Assembly: GCF_007845635.1 (NCBI RefSeq)
Contig: NZ_SELG01000032.1
Coordinates: 248,001-312,000 of the forward strand
From: Apibacter muscae
GTDB taxonomy: Bacteria > Bacteroidota > Bacteroidia > Flavobacteriales > Weeksellaceae
DNA length: 64,000 bases
Reading direction: 5' to 3'
Below the pieces are notes generated by a model. The model searched no databases and had not been told where the DNA came from. It worked only from the letters and a program-made list of their open reading frames with translations. A program made the translations under genes and the position numbers. Each line of letters starts with the position of its first letter. Position 1 is the first letter of the stretch. Shown here piece after piece: positions 1 to 7,527 of the stretch.

Positions 1-1
1 G

Positions 2-139
2 TTAAATGATTTAAAGGAATTATCTTTATTAAATCAATCTAAAAATTTGGAGGAGATACCTTTAGAAACAACAACAGAGCTAAATAAATTAAAGGAAATT
101 AATTTAGAGTTTAATAATATTGAATTAAAAACTATTTAA
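2..139 (+). CDS. C-terminal end of a leucine-rich-repeat-like protein (partial)
   Basis: The frame is open from the window edge to a TAA at 137-139 and gives 45 residues. Leucines and isoleucines are spaced as in a leucine-rich repeat (for example LKELSLLNQ, then LKEINLEFNNIELKTI at the end). The start is outside the window. It is followed after 18 bases by the 89-aa gene on the same strand, so it is probably the first visible gene of an operon. The LRR reading rests on spacing only, and the true domain content of the missing part is unknown. Confidence 0.5.
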   Translation, partial: LNDLKELSLLNQSKNLEEIPLETTTELNKLKEINLEFNNIELKTI

Positions 140-157
140 TAATTAAAAGAAATAAAA

Positions 158-427
158 ATGAGTGATTTTAGTAAACATGAACAGTTAATTGATTTTTTAA
201 ATAAAACTTATAGTAAAGATTTTCGTAAGTTTAAAGAACAAAACTTCTCTAAGGATTTTGAGTTTTTAGATACAAATGACATCAATAATGCAGTTGTAAT
301 TTTCACAGAAGTATTAAATTTATATGGAGGTTCTGTTGGAAAATATGATTTATATAAGCTGATGCAGGAATATTTAACCAATGCAGAAAAAAGAGATGCT
401 ATAAATACAATAATTGGGAAATTATGA
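158..427 (+). CDS. Small helical protein in an LRR-linked operon, unknown function
   Basis: I do not recognise the family. The 89 residues look all-alpha and soluble, with no signal peptide or membrane segment; a central YGGSVGKYDLY turn separates two helical parts. Its stop overlaps the start of the next gene in an ATGA arrangement (424-427), which indicates translational coupling. Its size, fold type and position before a protein with a possible membrane-active tail are similar to small adaptor or effector-associated domains in prokaryotic conflict systems. That role is inference only. Confidence 0.6.
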   Translation: MSDFSKHEQLIDFLNKTYSKDFRKFKEQNFSKDFEFLDTNDINNAVVIFTEVLNLYGGSVGKYDLYKLMQEYLTNAEKRDAINTIIGKL

Positions 428-1017
428 TTAATAAGTATTTAGAATCTTTAGATGAATTAAAACAAATCTACTTTAATAGTGGAACGGATCTAAAAATATG
501 GAAAAATAAGGCTATTAGTATAATAAATATAATTTATGGAGAAGGAAGTAAATATGAAGACCAAATTAATCAAATTAAATATATTGATACTCCCTCTATC
601 TCTTTTATTAATGCTTATGAAGATGAAGATAAGAGACCAAGACTAACTAGTAAAAGTAATTCAAAAGAATGCGAACAGCAAGCAAGAGAAATAATTGAAA
701 ATATTATCCATATTTTGAAAGTATTTGGATTACCAGAAAAAAAAGAAGTTTTAAAAGCTTCTAATGGAATAAATATTAACTTAAATCAAAACCAATCACA
801 AAATCAAAATATTAGTATAAACATAATACTTGAAACGCTTCAAAATGAACTTACAGGAAGGCAATTAAAAGAAATTCAAGAAATATTAAATGAGCAGAAT
901 AACGATACTCAAGAAGGTAAAAAAAGCAAAGTTATTAGTAAATTAAAATCATTTGGTAGTGATGTTCTTTCAAATATAGTAGCTAATATTATAACTAATC
1001 CTTCAATTTTAGGATAA
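424..1017 (+). CDS. Putative effector with Asn/Gln-rich linker and C-terminal hydrophobic helix
   Basis: The 197-aa product has three parts. Residues 1-105 are a mostly helical N-terminal domain. A low-complexity Asn/Gln linker follows at about 117-133 (NLNQNQSQNQN). The C-terminal part has a conserved-looking ELTGRQLKEIQEIL segment at about 139-152 and ends in a glycine-containing apolar helix (about 175-197: SDVLSNIVANIITNPSILG). Such a tail could insert in membranes, as in some abortive-infection effectors, but no named family can be assigned. It is translationally coupled to the 89-aa gene upstream. Confidence 0.55.
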   Translation: MINKYLESLDELKQIYFNSGTDLKIWKNKAISIINIIYGEGSKYEDQINQIKYIDTPSISFINAYEDEDKRPRLTSKSNSKECEQQAREIIENIIHILKVFGLPEKKEVLKASNGININLNQNQSQNQNISINIILETLQNELTGRQLKEIQEILNEQNNDTQEGKKSKVISKLKSFGSDVLSNIVANIITNPSILG

Positions 1018-1040
1018 GAAAGAGATATATTTATTGTTGT

Positions 1041-1451
1041 TTAATTCTTCTTAGACAACTTTTCAATTAAAATATCCTTGTCTTTTAGCATTTGTTTATA
1101 AAGTTCCTCTTTCTCAGTATAAAGCTCAACTATTTTTTCAATTGGATTAAAAGTACAGTTAAAATTGGTATTAGATCCGTGATTAACAGCACTATCATTA
1201 AAAGTATTAATATAATTTACAGTAGCCTCCTCATTCATATTCTTAATAGCCTCTACAGGTACTTTTAAAGCCTTAGAAACTTTTTCTAATACCTTTTCTT
1301 CTAATTGTTCTTTTTGTTCGTAATCGGATACAGTAGATTGAGTAACCCCTAAATCAAAGGCTAAAGATTCTTGTTTGATTCCTAACATTTCTCTTAGTCT
1401 TTTTATATTTCTTCCCTGATGTACTTTTTTAGGGGCTGTTTTTGTATTCAT
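1041..1451 (-). CDS. XRE-family transcriptional regulator
   Basis: The product has 136 residues from the ATG at 1451; a TTG two codons upstream would also be in frame. An HTH_3/XRE domain lies at about residues 14-65 (NIKRLREMLGIKQESLAFDLGVT, recognition segment QSTVSDYEQ). A polar linker and a short C-terminal coiled coil follow (about 103-134), probably for dimerisation. It is transcribed toward the LRR-linked operon, from which it is separated by 23 bases tail to tail, and away from the 101-aa gene. A -7 box CAAAAGTA (reverse strand TACTTTTG) lies 17 bases upstream of the start. It probably regulates element genes, but its target is unknown. Confidence 0.8.
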   Translation of the reverse strand: MNTKTAPKKVHQGRNIKRLREMLGIKQESLAFDLGVTQSTVSDYEQKEQLEEKVLEKVSKALKVPVEAIKNMNEEATVNYINTFNDSAVNHGSNTNFNCTFNPIEKIVELYTEKEELYKQMLKDKDILIEKLSKKN

Positions 1452-1467
1452 AACCAAAGTATTTTAG

Positions 1468-1475
1468 CAAAAGTA
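1468..1475 (-). promoter_or_regulatory. -7 box of the XRE regulator promoter
   Basis: On the minus strand this reads TACTTTTG, an exact match to the Bacteroidota TAnnTTTG element. It would place the transcription start about 10 bases before the ATG at 1451. No clear -33 TTG is visible. Confidence 0.5.
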
Positions 1476-1591
1476 TGAAAAATACAATAAAAAACAGAGT
1501 GATATTTTATAGTAGCACAACGATAAGATAAAGGGCTTATCTATACTATATTACCTCCTCTTGTATTTTCTTTGCTATAAAATTTTAGATT

Positions 1592-1897
1592 ATGGTTAAT
1601 GATATGGATATACTAGAAAAGACTAAGGATTATCTAACCACTTTAAGCCCAACCGATGAGGGTAAATATATGCTTAGGGTTGAGATTGATGGTTATAAGC
1701 ATTTGGGTTTTATTTTACTTTCTATTTTAAGGGTTTGCGAGAGTTGTTTATTGGCTAGGGAAAGAAATATTGCTATAAATACGGATTTGGATATTTGCAA
1801 TTTGCTTGATTTGGCTAAAAGCCTTATCCCCTACTCTGAACTGGAGTTTTTGGAAGAATTAAATAGTTATAGTAAGGAAAACAAAAAAGACACCTAG
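1592..1897 (+). CDS. Hypothetical protein, 101 aa
   Basis: Family not recognised. The protein is helical and has three cysteines in the middle (CESC near residues 49-52 and DIC near 71). It has no signal peptide or DNA-binding motif. The ATG at 1592 is used; a second ATG at 1604 is possible. It is transcribed divergently from the XRE regulator and ends inside the first arm of a terminator hairpin, so it is probably a single-gene unit of the element. Confidence 0.6.
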   Translation: MVNDMDILEKTKDYLTTLSPTDEGKYMLRVEIDGYKHLGFILLSILRVCESCLLARERNIAINTDLDICNLLDLAKSLIPYSELEFLEELNSYSKENKKDT

Positions 1898-1915
1898 TTT
1901 TTTAGGTATCTTTTT
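1889..1915 (+). terminator. Terminator after the 101-aa gene
   Basis: The arms GACACCTA (1889-1896) and TAGGTATC (1903-1910) pair at 7 of 8 positions around a T-rich loop and are followed by TTTTT. The stop codon lies in the left arm. Confidence 0.6.
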
Positions 1916-1928
1916 ATTAGGGATGGAT

Positions 1929-2111
1929 TTATTTTTTTATGACTTTGTTTTTTGGTTTTAACTGGTTTCTTTTTTCTTTCCAGTTTTCCGCACTCATATA
2001 GTTTTGTACGGTTCGGTAACTACAATCTAATAGTTTAGCAATCTCTTTGCTAGTCAAGCCTAGACAATAATATCTAAAGGCTTTTTGTGTGTTTAATTTC
2101 GATTCTTTCAT
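1929..2111 (-). CDS. Small helix-turn-helix protein
   Basis: The product is 60 residues. A helix-turn-helix occupies most of it (AFRYYCLGLTSKEIAKLLDC, then SYRTVQNYMSAENW), similar to the HTH of homeodomain-like or terminase-small-subunit-like proteins. The C-terminus is lysine-rich. It lies downstream of the Rep-like gene on the same strand, 96 bases after it, and could be a DNA-binding accessory protein of the element. The exact family is not certain. Confidence 0.65.
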   Translation of the reverse strand: MKESKLNTQKAFRYYCLGLTSKEIAKLLDCSYRTVQNYMSAENWKEKRNQLKPKNKVIKK

Positions 2112-2207
2112 AAAAAATATACTTTAAATGGTAGTAAATTAACATTATTTGTTGTCATTTTGAGGGTTATACAACGTATTTTATTGAGGCTATTTGTTGC
2201 GTACTTT

Positions 2208-3740
2208 TTAGGGGCTTGATTGAAGTACACCCCCCCTATTATTTTTTTGATTGTTTAAAGTGTTCTTTGTGTGCTTTTGGTTGATTAGGGTTAGTTGTTT
2301 GATTAGTTTTTTTGCTCTGAGACTGGTAAGGATAATTATTGGGCTGTTTTTTCGGATTCCTTTTATTTCTATTTGTTTTATTTTGTTTATCCATTGGGCA
2401 GGGGATAATATTTCAGACTGATGAAGGGTTTCTGTATAGGTTAGTTTTTTATTGGTATAGGTTATGGTAAGCCAAAGGTTATTTTTGGGTATTTGTTGTA
2501 TTATTCGGTTGAGGTTTTTTATTTGGGTTATTTTTATTTTTTGTCTCATCTTTTTTCTTTTTCGGGTGTGGTATTGGTTGTTGCATTGTTTGGAGCAGTA
2601 TTTTGCATGGGTATTTTTATTTTTTAGGGATTGATGACAAACAAGACATTTTTTTATATGTTTTTTGGTTTGTTTTTCAGGCTTTTTTTGTTTTATGTTT
2701 TCTAGTAAAAAACGGTCTTTATTTATATTCTTATTTTGGGTACTTATTAACTCTTTATCTAAAGGGTTAAATGGTGGACATTTTATTTTTTGATTGGGCT
2801 TATCATTTTGTACTGTTTTTAATGGGATAGGATTTGTTAATTGGTGGACAGTTTTTGGCTTCAATTTTTCTAGTTTTTCTTTAATAAATGTGGTTATTAT
2901 TTGTTTTTCTTCTTTATTTTGGTAGAGGTTACATATTTCTTTATAGGCTTGTCTGGCTCGTAATCGTTGTTTTTTTTCTTTTAGGCTGTCCCAGTATCGG
3001 GGATCTATAAATCGAAGGAATTTTTTTTGTGTTCGGTCGGACATGGTTTTATAGTTAAAGTCTTTTTCATTAATGTAAAGGCATTCCGCCCAGAGGTTAA
3101 GTAAATGGTTTGCTAGATACTTCCATATTTCAGGTTTTTTCAGGTCTGCGAGTGTATGAATATTCAGGGCTTTTACGTACTGCATTTTTTTTACTTGTAT
3201 TTCTATTCGGAGGAGGTTGGGCTGATTGATTTTTGCTTGGATACTTTTATTATATATTTTCAGGGTGTATTGTTGATAATCTGCTATATATCCTATGTTT
3301 TGTCTTCCTGTATACATAGTGGAAAAGCTATTGCTTTTATAGGTTTTAAGATGGTTTAATGCGGTTTTTACTGGAAAAGGCAGGGTTATGTTGATTCCAA
3401 ATTCAAAGTTTTTTAACTGGGCTTTTTCGGGGTTTATTTTTAATTTATTTTCTAGGTCTGTCAGGGTGTTTTGAAAGGCTTGATAATCATAATCATAGGC
3501 ATTATCTAGTCCGTTATTATGATACTTGGCTATAGAACCGTGTAAATAGCAATTATCTTTATTTTTTATAATGGTGGAGGGTTTTATTTCTAGGTATAGG
3601 GCTTGGTATTGGGCATATCGTTTTTTGTTTAGTATTTCTCCTGTTTGTTCGTTTATTATGGTTATAAAGGATAGATAGGGCATCCTTTCCCATGTTTGGG
3701 GGGAAAGGTCTTCACAATATATTTTTATGCCGTCTATCAT
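2208..3740 (-). CDS. Rep-like replication initiation protein with C-terminal zinc ribbon
   Basis: The product has 510 residues. The N-terminal half (about 1-300) resembles the phage/plasmid replication (gene II/X-like) proteins of Bacteroidota elements: an LHGSIAKYHNNG segment, a FEFGINI strand, an LKIYNKS segment that may carry the catalytic tyrosine, and LLRIEIQVKKM. A basic linker follows. Near residues 365-395 is a Cys4 zinc ribbon (CLVCHQS...YCSKQC) and then an Arg/Lys-rich patch. The last 100 residues form another small domain. It would nick or initiate replication of the excised element. The Rep family assignment is from motif memory; the zinc ribbon is directly visible. Confidence 0.6.
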   Translation of the reverse strand: MIDGIKIYCEDLSPQTWERMPYLSFITIINEQTGEILNKKRYAQYQALYLEIKPSTIIKNKDNCYLHGSIAKYHNNGLDNAYDYDYQAFQNTLTDLENKLKINPEKAQLKNFEFGINITLPFPVKTALNHLKTYKSNSFSTMYTGRQNIGYIADYQQYTLKIYNKSIQAKINQPNLLRIEIQVKKMQYVKALNIHTLADLKKPEIWKYLANHLLNLWAECLYINEKDFNYKTMSDRTQKKFLRFIDPRYWDSLKEKKQRLRARQAYKEICNLYQNKEEKQIITTFIKEKLEKLKPKTVHQLTNPIPLKTVQNDKPNQKIKCPPFNPLDKELISTQNKNINKDRFLLENIKQKKPEKQTKKHIKKCLVCHQSLKNKNTHAKYCSKQCNNQYHTRKRKKMRQKIKITQIKNLNRIIQQIPKNNLWLTITYTNKKLTYTETLHQSEILSPAQWINKIKQIEIKGIRKNSPIIILTSLRAKKLIKQLTLINQKHTKNTLNNQKNNRGGVLQSSP

Positions 3741-3816
3741 TGGAAAAGGGATATAAAAAGGGCTGTACAGATACTTTAATGTATTGTATTTTAGTTATTT
3801 AATGGTTAATAATGGG

Positions 3817-3984
3817 TTAATCTAAGTAGGATTCTATTAAGGTATAAAGCTCCTGTATTTTGGCTAGTATGGCTTGTTTTGGATTAGGGGCTTGTATGTC
3901 TTGGGCATGTAGGTTTAGGATAACTAGTTCATCTAATAAGATAAATAGGTATTCTTTATTGTTGACTGGTTTTTTGTAAGGCAT
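3817..3984 (-). CDS. Small hypothetical protein, 55 aa
   Basis: The open frame begins at ATG 3984 (MPYKKPVNNK), inside the 3' end of the HTH gene in another frame (29-base overlap), and ends at TAA 3817-3819. The product looks helical and leucine-rich (EYLFILLDELVILN) and ends in LYTLIESYLD. Its coupled start and its place between the excisionase-like gene and rep support a real gene, but no function can be assigned. Confidence 0.5.
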   Translation of the reverse strand: MPYKKPVNNKEYLFILLDELVILNLHAQDIQAPNPKQAILAKIQELYTLIESYLD

Positions 3985-4267
3985 TGTATAGGTCTGTTTG
4001 TTTATATCTTACTCTATTTCCTATTCGATAGCTTTTTATTAAGCCTTTTTTTGTCCAATCGTGCAAGGTAGGCAGGGATATTTTTAATAGGTGGGCTACT
4101 TCTTTGCGTGTTAATAGTAAATGGGTTTCTGATTCTGTTGCGTTTTTTTCTTGGGTTTTGGTATGGGTTAAGTTTTCGAGTTTTTGAAATAGTTCTTGGA
4201 GGCTTACTCCGTTTACTTTTAGATTTTTAAAATCTATTCCGTTTACTTCTAGGTTTACTTGTTTCAT
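3956..4267 (-). CDS. Excisionase-like helix-turn-helix protein
   Basis: The product has 103 residues. The C-terminal half is a clear HTH_17/MerR-type winged helix (LLLTRKEVAHLLKISLPTL, DWTKKGLIKSYRIGNRVRY). The N-terminal half contains a repeated VNG-centred segment and a Glu/Thr-rich linker. Proteins of this type beside tyrosine integrases act as excisionases or as regulators of rep genes. It is first in a minus-strand set with the 55-aa protein and Rep, downstream of the large non-coding region that may hold the origin. Confidence 0.75.
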   Translation of the reverse strand: MKQVNLEVNGIDFKNLKVNGVSLQELFQKLENLTHTKTQEKNATESETHLLLTRKEVAHLLKISLPTLHDWTKKGLIKSYRIGNRVRYKQTDLYNALQKTSQQ

Positions 4268-4451
4268 GGGATATTTATTTGGTTTTATTTGTTGGTTACA
4301 AAATTAATTTGATTCCTACCCTCTTGCAAGTACGTAAAAGACTCTGAAAAACAAAACGTACCCAAATTTTCGCGCGCGCACGTGTTTTTGAGATAAAATT
4401 TAGTGTAATAATAACATAGACAATACTTTACAAGTTTTTTATCTGTTCTTA

Positions 4452-4512
4452 AGGGGGTATGAATTTGCATTTAAAGCTATTTAAAGTGTAAAAATGTACC
4501 CTTATACCCCCT
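4452..4512. repeat. Inverted repeat, candidate replication or nicking origin
   Basis: The stretch between the HTH gene and the DUF4062 gene (4268-4912) has no supportable gene. It contains a perfect 9-bp inverted repeat, AGGGGGTAT (4452-4460) and ATACCCCCT (4504-4512), separated by 43 A/T-rich bases. About 75 bases to the left is an alternating CGCGCGCG tract ending in CACGTG (4371-4384). These are the only G/C-rich landmarks in an otherwise very AT-rich gap. Next to a Rep-like gene, a double-strand origin or oriT is a reasonable inference. Confidence 0.35.
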
Positions 4513-4912
4513 CGAATGTGTTTTTTTTTACACGTTTTTGTAGCTCTAATTTCTGAAATTTAACATAAGTTTAACATAAAACCTCCTTTTATGGGGGAAA
4601 AATAAAAAAATATTAAAAAAACAAAAAGTACTTTTTTATATAATTGATATTCTATTAGTTAAGTGTTTAAATTGAAGATTATAAGGCTATTAAAGTTATA
4701 TTTTTAATAGGGCTATTATTCGTTCAATTTTTTTAATAATATTCTTATTTTTCTTGAAATTGATTCTATTTAACTAAATGTAATAGTCAGGAGTACAACT
4801 ATGAATATTTTTAATTATTAGAATAGAATTAATAATAACAAATACTAAAAAAAATACTTATTATTATAATTTATTTTAATAAATTTAGATAATAATTACA
4901 TATTATATCTAT

Positions 4913-5860
4913 ATGGCAAAACCAACAGTTTTTATTAGTTCAACATTTTATGATTTAAAATATATAAGAACGGAAATAGATCAATTTATTGAAAATCTTG
5001 GTTACCAACCAGTAAGAAATGAAGAAGGAGATATTCCTTATGGAAAAGAAGAAGCTTTAGAGGAATATTGCTATAAAGAAATTCAGAATATAGACATTTT
5101 AATTTCAATCATAGGAGGGCGGTTTGGCTCAGAATCAAAAAAAACAAAAGAAAAATCTATTTCTCATTTGGAATTAAAATACGCTCTTGAAGAAAATAAA
5201 CAAGTTTACATTTTCATTGAAAAAAATGTAAATGCTGAATATGAAACATATTTATTAAATAAAGAAAATGATATTAAATTTAAGCATGTAGATGATGTAA
5301 GAATATATAAATTTATTGAAGAAATAAAATTATTACCTAACAATAATAACATCAAAAATTTTGAAACAAGCTCAGATATTATAAATTATTTAAAAGATCA
5401 ATTTGCAGGATTATTTCAAAGGTTTATGCAAAACCAGTCTAGAATAAAAGAAATCAGCTTAATAAATAAATTGGAAACTACTTCTAAAACTTTAGACCAA
5501 TTAGTTAATTATCTTAGTGATGAAAATAAGGAAAACACAGAGGAAATTAATAGAATTTTAATGATACATCATCCATTAGTTGAAGAACTAAAAAATAAAT
5601 TAGATATTAAATACTTATTTTATATACAGGAATTATCTGATTTGGAGGAGTTATTAAAGGCTAGAGGATATAAAGATGCTGGTGAAAAAGATGATTATTT
5701 TCTGTGGAATAAAAAAATTAGGGATAAGATTAAAACATTGGGTGTATCTAAGTCATTATTTGATATTGATGATAAATTAAAATTTTTAAAAAAGGGTGAT
5801 TGGAAAGTTAATTATGTATCTGTTAATATTGAAGAAGAAGATGATGATTTACCTTTTTAA
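4913..5860 (+). CDS. DUF4062 domain protein
   Basis: The 315-aa protein starts with the DUF4062 signature (residues 5-90: VFISSTFYDLKYIRTEIDQF, LGYQPVRNEEG, DILISIIGGRFGSES). This TIR/nucleoside-hydrolase-like fold often forms the N-terminus of NTPase-containing conflict proteins. Residues 170-315 are helical and charged with no visible P-loop, and end in an acidic tail (EEEDDDLPF). It stands alone between the possible origin and the integrase and looks like cargo. A defence or signalling role is plausible but unproven. Confidence 0.75.
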   Translation: MAKPTVFISSTFYDLKYIRTEIDQFIENLGYQPVRNEEGDIPYGKEEALEEYCYKEIQNIDILISIIGGRFGSESKKTKEKSISHLELKYALEENKQVYIFIEKNVNAEYETYLLNKENDIKFKHVDDVRIYKFIEEIKLLPNNNNIKNFETSSDIINYLKDQFAGLFQRFMQNQSRIKEISLINKLETTSKTLDQLVNYLSDENKENTEEINRILMIHHPLVEELKNKLDIKYLFYIQELSDLEELLKARGYKDAGEKDDYFLWNKKIRDKIKTLGVSKSLFDIDDKLKFLKKGDWKVNYVSVNIEEEDDDLPF

Positions 5861-5924
5861 ATAAAAATTATATTTTTAATACAATATTAGTAATATCGTT
5901 TTATCTTATTTATTTAAAATATTT

Positions 5925-7217
5925 TTATTTTATTATTTTTAACATAGGTTTTAAGCCTTTTTCTTTCATACTTTTCTTATAGAAGTTTCTTAATACTTCT
6001 GCATTTTCTGCATTAGTTTTTTTGATATAGGTCAAAAATTGGGTTTCGGTGGCATGTCCTGTAATAGACATTATTACAGGGGTAGGAATTTGACCGTATA
6101 GGTTTGTAGCAAAGGAACGTCGACAGATATGGGAGGTTATAAGTTCGTATTTGGGATATGTGCCTTTTTCTTTTCGTTTGGTTTCTTTGTTGATTTTAGC
6201 TCCTTGTACTTGTTGGGTTAAGCCTGCTAGTTTTCCTAATTCTTTTATATATTCATTAAATTTCTGTTCGCTTATGGCTTTGGGTAAATTTCCGTTTCGT
6301 TTGGCTAGGGTTTGTTCTATATGGTTGTTAATGGGTATTTCTGCTATTTTTCCTGTTTTTTGGGCTTTAATTCGTATGGTATCGTCTTTTATATGGGTTA
6401 AGTCTAATCGCATGAAATCGGATACTCTTAGCCCTGTGTTTAATCCTATAATAAAAAGGTCTCGTACGTTGTCTAAACGTGGATTAGTGGAAAGGTCTAG
6501 GTTATAGATGGTTTCTATTTCTTTGATGGTTAGGTATATATCTTCTGTTTGTTCTGATAACCCCATAAATTCACTGTTTTTATAGTGGTTAGATATGGGC
6601 AAGCCTTCTAATGCAATTTGTCCACAAAAGAATTTTATTTTACCTATATATGTTCCTATGGTATTTAGATTAACTTTTTGTATGGTTTTACAATAGTCTA
6701 CAAAGTCATAATAGAAATTCATGGTTATGTCTTGATGTAAGAGTTTCGTTTTTTTATATTCTTCATACATAACTAAGTAATTTCGGGTAGTTACATATTT
6801 TTTTAATGTACTTTGACTTATTGGTTTTCCTTTATATAATCGTTTAGAAGCTGTTTCTATAAATTTGGTAACCCAATCGGTATAATAGGTTTGTTCTGGT
6901 TTACTTTCGTCTACTCTATTAAAGAAAACAGAAACTTTATTTTTAAGCCACATTTTAGATATAGGTAATCCGCTGTTATACTCGGTATTAAAATTTTCTA
7001 TAATGTATTGTCTGAGGTTTGCTAGGGTATTATTAATAAAGTCTTTGTCTTTTGCTGTTACTTTATTTCGTACGACTTCTTTTTCGTTATTCCAATCTTC
7101 ATATTTTACTACCAATTCTGTGGAGGTTTTAAAGTCATATTTACGACCATGCCAAAACCTCAAGTGTATAGTGGAATATGGATTTTTTTGTTTGGTTATA
7201 TAAAAGCGTACTTTCAT
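5925..7217 (-). CDS. Tyrosine-type site-specific recombinase (integrase)
   Basis: The 430-residue integrase has an N-terminal arm-binding domain (about 1-85), a SAM-like core-binding domain (about 105-215) and a catalytic domain with all key residues: Arg264 in TGLRVSDF, Lys near 284-287, His363 and Arg366 in SHICRRS, His388 in ITGHAT and nucleophile Tyr397. It therefore looks active. It belongs to the Bacteroidota phage/transposon integrase group. Its 5' end faces the junction at 7374-7400, as expected for an integrase beside its attachment site. Confidence 0.92.
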   Translation of the reverse strand: MKVRFYITKQKNPYSTIHLRFWHGRKYDFKTSTELVVKYEDWNNEKEVVRNKVTAKDKDFINNTLANLRQYIIENFNTEYNSGLPISKMWLKNKVSVFFNRVDESKPEQTYYTDWVTKFIETASKRLYKGKPISQSTLKKYVTTRNYLVMYEEYKKTKLLHQDITMNFYYDFVDYCKTIQKVNLNTIGTYIGKIKFFCGQIALEGLPISNHYKNSEFMGLSEQTEDIYLTIKEIETIYNLDLSTNPRLDNVRDLFIIGLNTGLRVSDFMRLDLTHIKDDTIRIKAQKTGKIAEIPINNHIEQTLAKRNGNLPKAISEQKFNEYIKELGKLAGLTQQVQGAKINKETKRKEKGTYPKYELITSHICRRSFATNLYGQIPTPVIMSITGHATETQFLTYIKKTNAENAEVLRNFYKKSMKEKGLKPMLKIIK

Positions 7218-7373
7218 GAAATAATTATTTATTCAAATTTAATAATAAGCCGACAATTTGCCAACTTTTATTTGATTTAACTTAATTTCTTTTAATTTCG
7301 ACTAATTATTTAACCTACTTAAATTAAGGATTAAAGGCTTATTAGGATTAAGTTTATAGAGTATTTCATAAAG

Positions 7374-7400
7374 TTAGTTTTGCTCCCGTCTGGGGTACTA
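7374..7400. other. Probable attachment site (element/chromosome junction)
   Basis: The sequence TTAGTTTTGC (7374-7383) matches the GTANNTTTGC core reported for CTnDOT-type integration at all fixed positions but the first. It is followed by CTCCCGTCTGGGGTAC, which resembles a tRNA 3' end, and then by a chromosomal-looking terminator. It lies about 160 bases upstream of the integrase start. Both readings (CTnDOT-like core or tRNA 3' fragment) are inference; the partner site would lie left of the window. Confidence 0.45.
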
Positions 7401-7402
7401 AA

Positions 7403-7436
7403 AAGCTTCTAATTAAAATAATTAGAAGCTTTTTTT
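7403..7436. terminator. Strong intrinsic terminator beside the att site
   Basis: A perfect 12-bp stem, AAGCTTCTAATT (7403-7414) with AATTAGAAGCTT (7420-7431), closes a 5-base loop and is followed by TTTTTT. It probably belonged to the chromosomal transcript interrupted by the element. The 310-base gap 7218-7527 holds only this, the att candidate and AT-rich DNA. Confidence 0.8.
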
Positions 7437-7527
7437 TATTAAAAAACTTCACAAGATTATTATTACTACTAAAATTTCACCTAAATATTATTTGGGAAAT
7501 TTAAAATTCTTTTACTAAATTTTACAC

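Larger units (their letters stand above)
1..7400. mobile_element. Right-hand part of an integrated element with tyrosine integrase
   Basis: The stretch runs from the window edge to a probable attachment site at about 7374-7400. It holds an integrase at its border, an excisionase-like HTH protein, a Rep-like protein, small regulators, and cargo of a type often found in phage-defence loci (DUF4062 protein, LRR-linked operon). Genes from 1929 to 4267 and 5925 to 7217 have an A/C-rich coding strand, so the plus strand is conspicuously G/T-rich, unlike the chromosomal genes after 7.5 kb. The left end lies outside the window. That this is an integrative or mobilisable element is inferred from gene content; no conjugation genes are visible. 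Confidence 0.7.

Noticed and set aside
4285-4470. 61-codon open frame on the minus strand (MQIHTPLRTDKK start)
   Set aside because: It overlaps the candidate origin repeat and a CGCGCG tract, has a low-complexity composition and no recognisable features.
7374-7400. A complete tRNA gene at the att site
   Set aside because: Only a 3'-end-like sequence is present; no D-arm, anticodon arm or matching 5' acceptor strand can be found upstream.
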